From assembly GCA_027058345.1 (NCBI GenBank), contig JALUTC010000085.1, positions 1 through 5,260 on the forward strand: a stretch of DNA of 5,260 nt, read 5' to 3'. Positions 4,361-5,260 of the stretch are shown here, piece after piece (position 1 is the first letter of the stretch; each line of letters begins with the position of its first letter). The DNA is from an archaeon. Lineage in GTDB: Archaea > Hydrothermarchaeota > Hydrothermarchaeia > JALTZZ01 > JALUTC01. The notes below the pieces were generated by a model. That model was not told where the DNA came from. It saw only the letters and a program-made list of their open reading frames with translations, and searched no databases. Position numbers and translations under genes: made by a program.

Positions 4361-5260
4361 ATCCCTTCATAATTCTTTCCAAATATTCCAGGTCAAGATT
4401 TTCTCTATAAATTTTAAAGACTTTTTTCATTTGTTTTGCAATATTTTTTCCCTTAAATTTTATTCCAAATTCTCTTTCAATGAATTTTCTGATTTTATCA
4501 TTCTTAAATATTCCGTGGAGATTTGTGGCAAATATCTTCTTATCTAAATCTATATATCCATCGAATCCATTCTCCGTCTTAAATGCAAAAGAATTCTGTT
4601 GAAATATTTCTCCAAATCTTATCTCGTAGCATTCAACATCGACATTTATTGGTAAGAATTTTGCTCTAACTCTTCTCACAATCTTTTCATCCCTATATTT
4701 TACGATTGCATTTATAAATCCTAAACCTTTATATATCTTTCCATATATATTTATTTTTTTAGTCATCATTTGATATCCGCCACATATTCCAATTATTGGT
4801 TTCTTTCCATAAATTTTCAACAACTCTTTAAATATACCTTTTTCCTTCATCCATTTCAAATCTCTTGGAACATTTTTGCTACCTGGTAATATTATTGCAT
4901 CGCATTGTTTTACATCTTCTGGGCTTTCAATGAATTTATAATTTCCTATCGATATTATATCTTCGTAGATACTAAGTGTTGGATATTTAATTATACCTAT
5001 TTTCGAATGTTTATAATCGAATAAATCTTGCGAGTCTTCAAAAGATTTTACTCCATCTATATATGGTATTACACCAATAACCTTTCTCTTTAACCTTCTT
5101 TCTATGTATTTAATCCCCGGATATAGTATATTGATGTTTCCCCTAAATTTATTTATTATAAATCCTTTTACAAGTTTTCTATGCTTTCTTTTAAGCAACA
5201 TGTATGTTCCATATATTGATGCAAAGGCACCTCCTCTTTCAATATCGGTCACTATTATTA
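4344..5260 (-). CDS. cbiP: Cobyric acid synthase, C-terminal part (5' end outside window)
   Basis: CbiP/CobQ amidates four carboxylates of adenosylcobyrinic acid a,c-diamide, using glutamine and ATP, on the way to cobamides. About 305 residues are visible; the frame stays open to the window edge, and a full protein is near 480 residues, so the P-loop part is missing. The visible end of the N-terminal synthetase domain has TDIERGGAFASIYGT, GFIINKFRGN and VIGVIPYI. The GATase domain follows: ILPGSKNVPRDL, the nucleophile elbow GICGGYQMM and the histidine motif NLHGIF. Numbering from the GTG at 5252, the nucleophile is Cys157 and the base His246. That GTG is internal, because IIVTDIERGG continues the domain strand upstream. 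Two motifs are unusual: CYEIRFG where YEIH is typical, and YPTLSIYED where a SNFTDFD-like motif is typical. It is the first visible gene of the minus-strand cluster. The family is sure; the exact substrate is likely but not proven. Confidence 0.92.
   Translation of the reverse strand, partial: IIVTDIERGGAFASIYGTYMLLKRKHRKLVKGFIINKFRGNINILYPGIKYIERRLKRKVIGVIPYIDGVKSFEDSQDLFDYKHSKIGIIKYPTLSIYEDIISIGNYKFIESPEDVKQCDAIILPGSKNVPRDLKWMKEKGIFKELLKIYGKKPIIGICGGYQMMTKKINIYGKIYKGLGFINAIVKYRDEKIVRRVRAKFLPINVDVECYEIRFGEIFQQNSFAFKTENGFDGYIDLDKKIFATNLHGIFKNDKIRKFIEREFGIKFKGKNIAKQMKKVFKIYRENLDLEYLERIMKGYESKD

Noticed and set aside
4164..4547. Plus-strand open frame of 127 codons with hydrophobic, Phe/Ser/Leu-rich translation
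   Set aside because: It is antisense to the nucleotidyltransferase and cbiP; hydrophobicity is expected from the complement of Lys/Glu-rich codons.

Overview
The window is AT-rich archaeal DNA, most likely from a thermophilic euryarchaeon-like lineage. The evidence is the C-terminal part of a group II chaperonin (thermosome), a small archaeal-type pyruvoyl decarboxylase, and two tRNA genes without an encoded CCA end. The tRNA stems are fully paired; the Val gene is about 65% G+C by hand count, while the surrounding genes are clearly AT-rich. Ribosome-binding sites of the GGAGG type are visible in front of some genes. I cannot name the species.

Layout from left to right. (1) Positions 1-552, plus strand: the C-terminal 183 residues of a thermosome subunit, cut by the window edge. 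(2) Positions 536-922, minus strand: a complete SpeD-type S-adenosylmethionine decarboxylase, converging on the thermosome gene and overlapping it by 17 bp. (3) A divergent AT-rich intergenic region of about 120 bp, with a perfect 6-2-6 palindrome close to the expected speD transcription start. (4) Positions 1043-2341, plus strand: an ArsB/NhaD-like (ion transporter superfamily) membrane permease of 432 residues. (5) Positions 2385-2555, plus strand: tRNA-Val(UAC) and tRNA-Gly(GCC), 24 nt apart and probably transcribed together. (6) Positions 2620-5260, minus strand: a tightly packed cluster in the order cbiP/cobQ (cobyric acid synthase, 5' end outside the window), a Pol-beta-superfamily nucleotidyltransferase of unknown role, and purM (AIR synthetase). 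The first pair overlaps by 17 bp and the second is separated by 1 nt, so they look like one transcription unit ending at a U6 tract next to the purM stop.

The genes are mostly housekeeping: protein folding, polyamine synthesis, cobamide synthesis, purine synthesis and tRNA. The three-gene minus-strand cluster mixes cobamide and purine biosynthesis with an uncharacterised nucleotidyltransferase. I found no mobile element, CRISPR array, toxin-antitoxin pair or defence system, and nothing that I would call a new system. The observations worth a second look are the 3' overlap in which the thermosome's Lys/Glu tail codons may serve as the U-rich terminator of speD, the palindrome at the speD promoter, the probable TTG start of speD, the diverged motifs in the CbiP-like protein, and the orphan nucleotidyltransferase.
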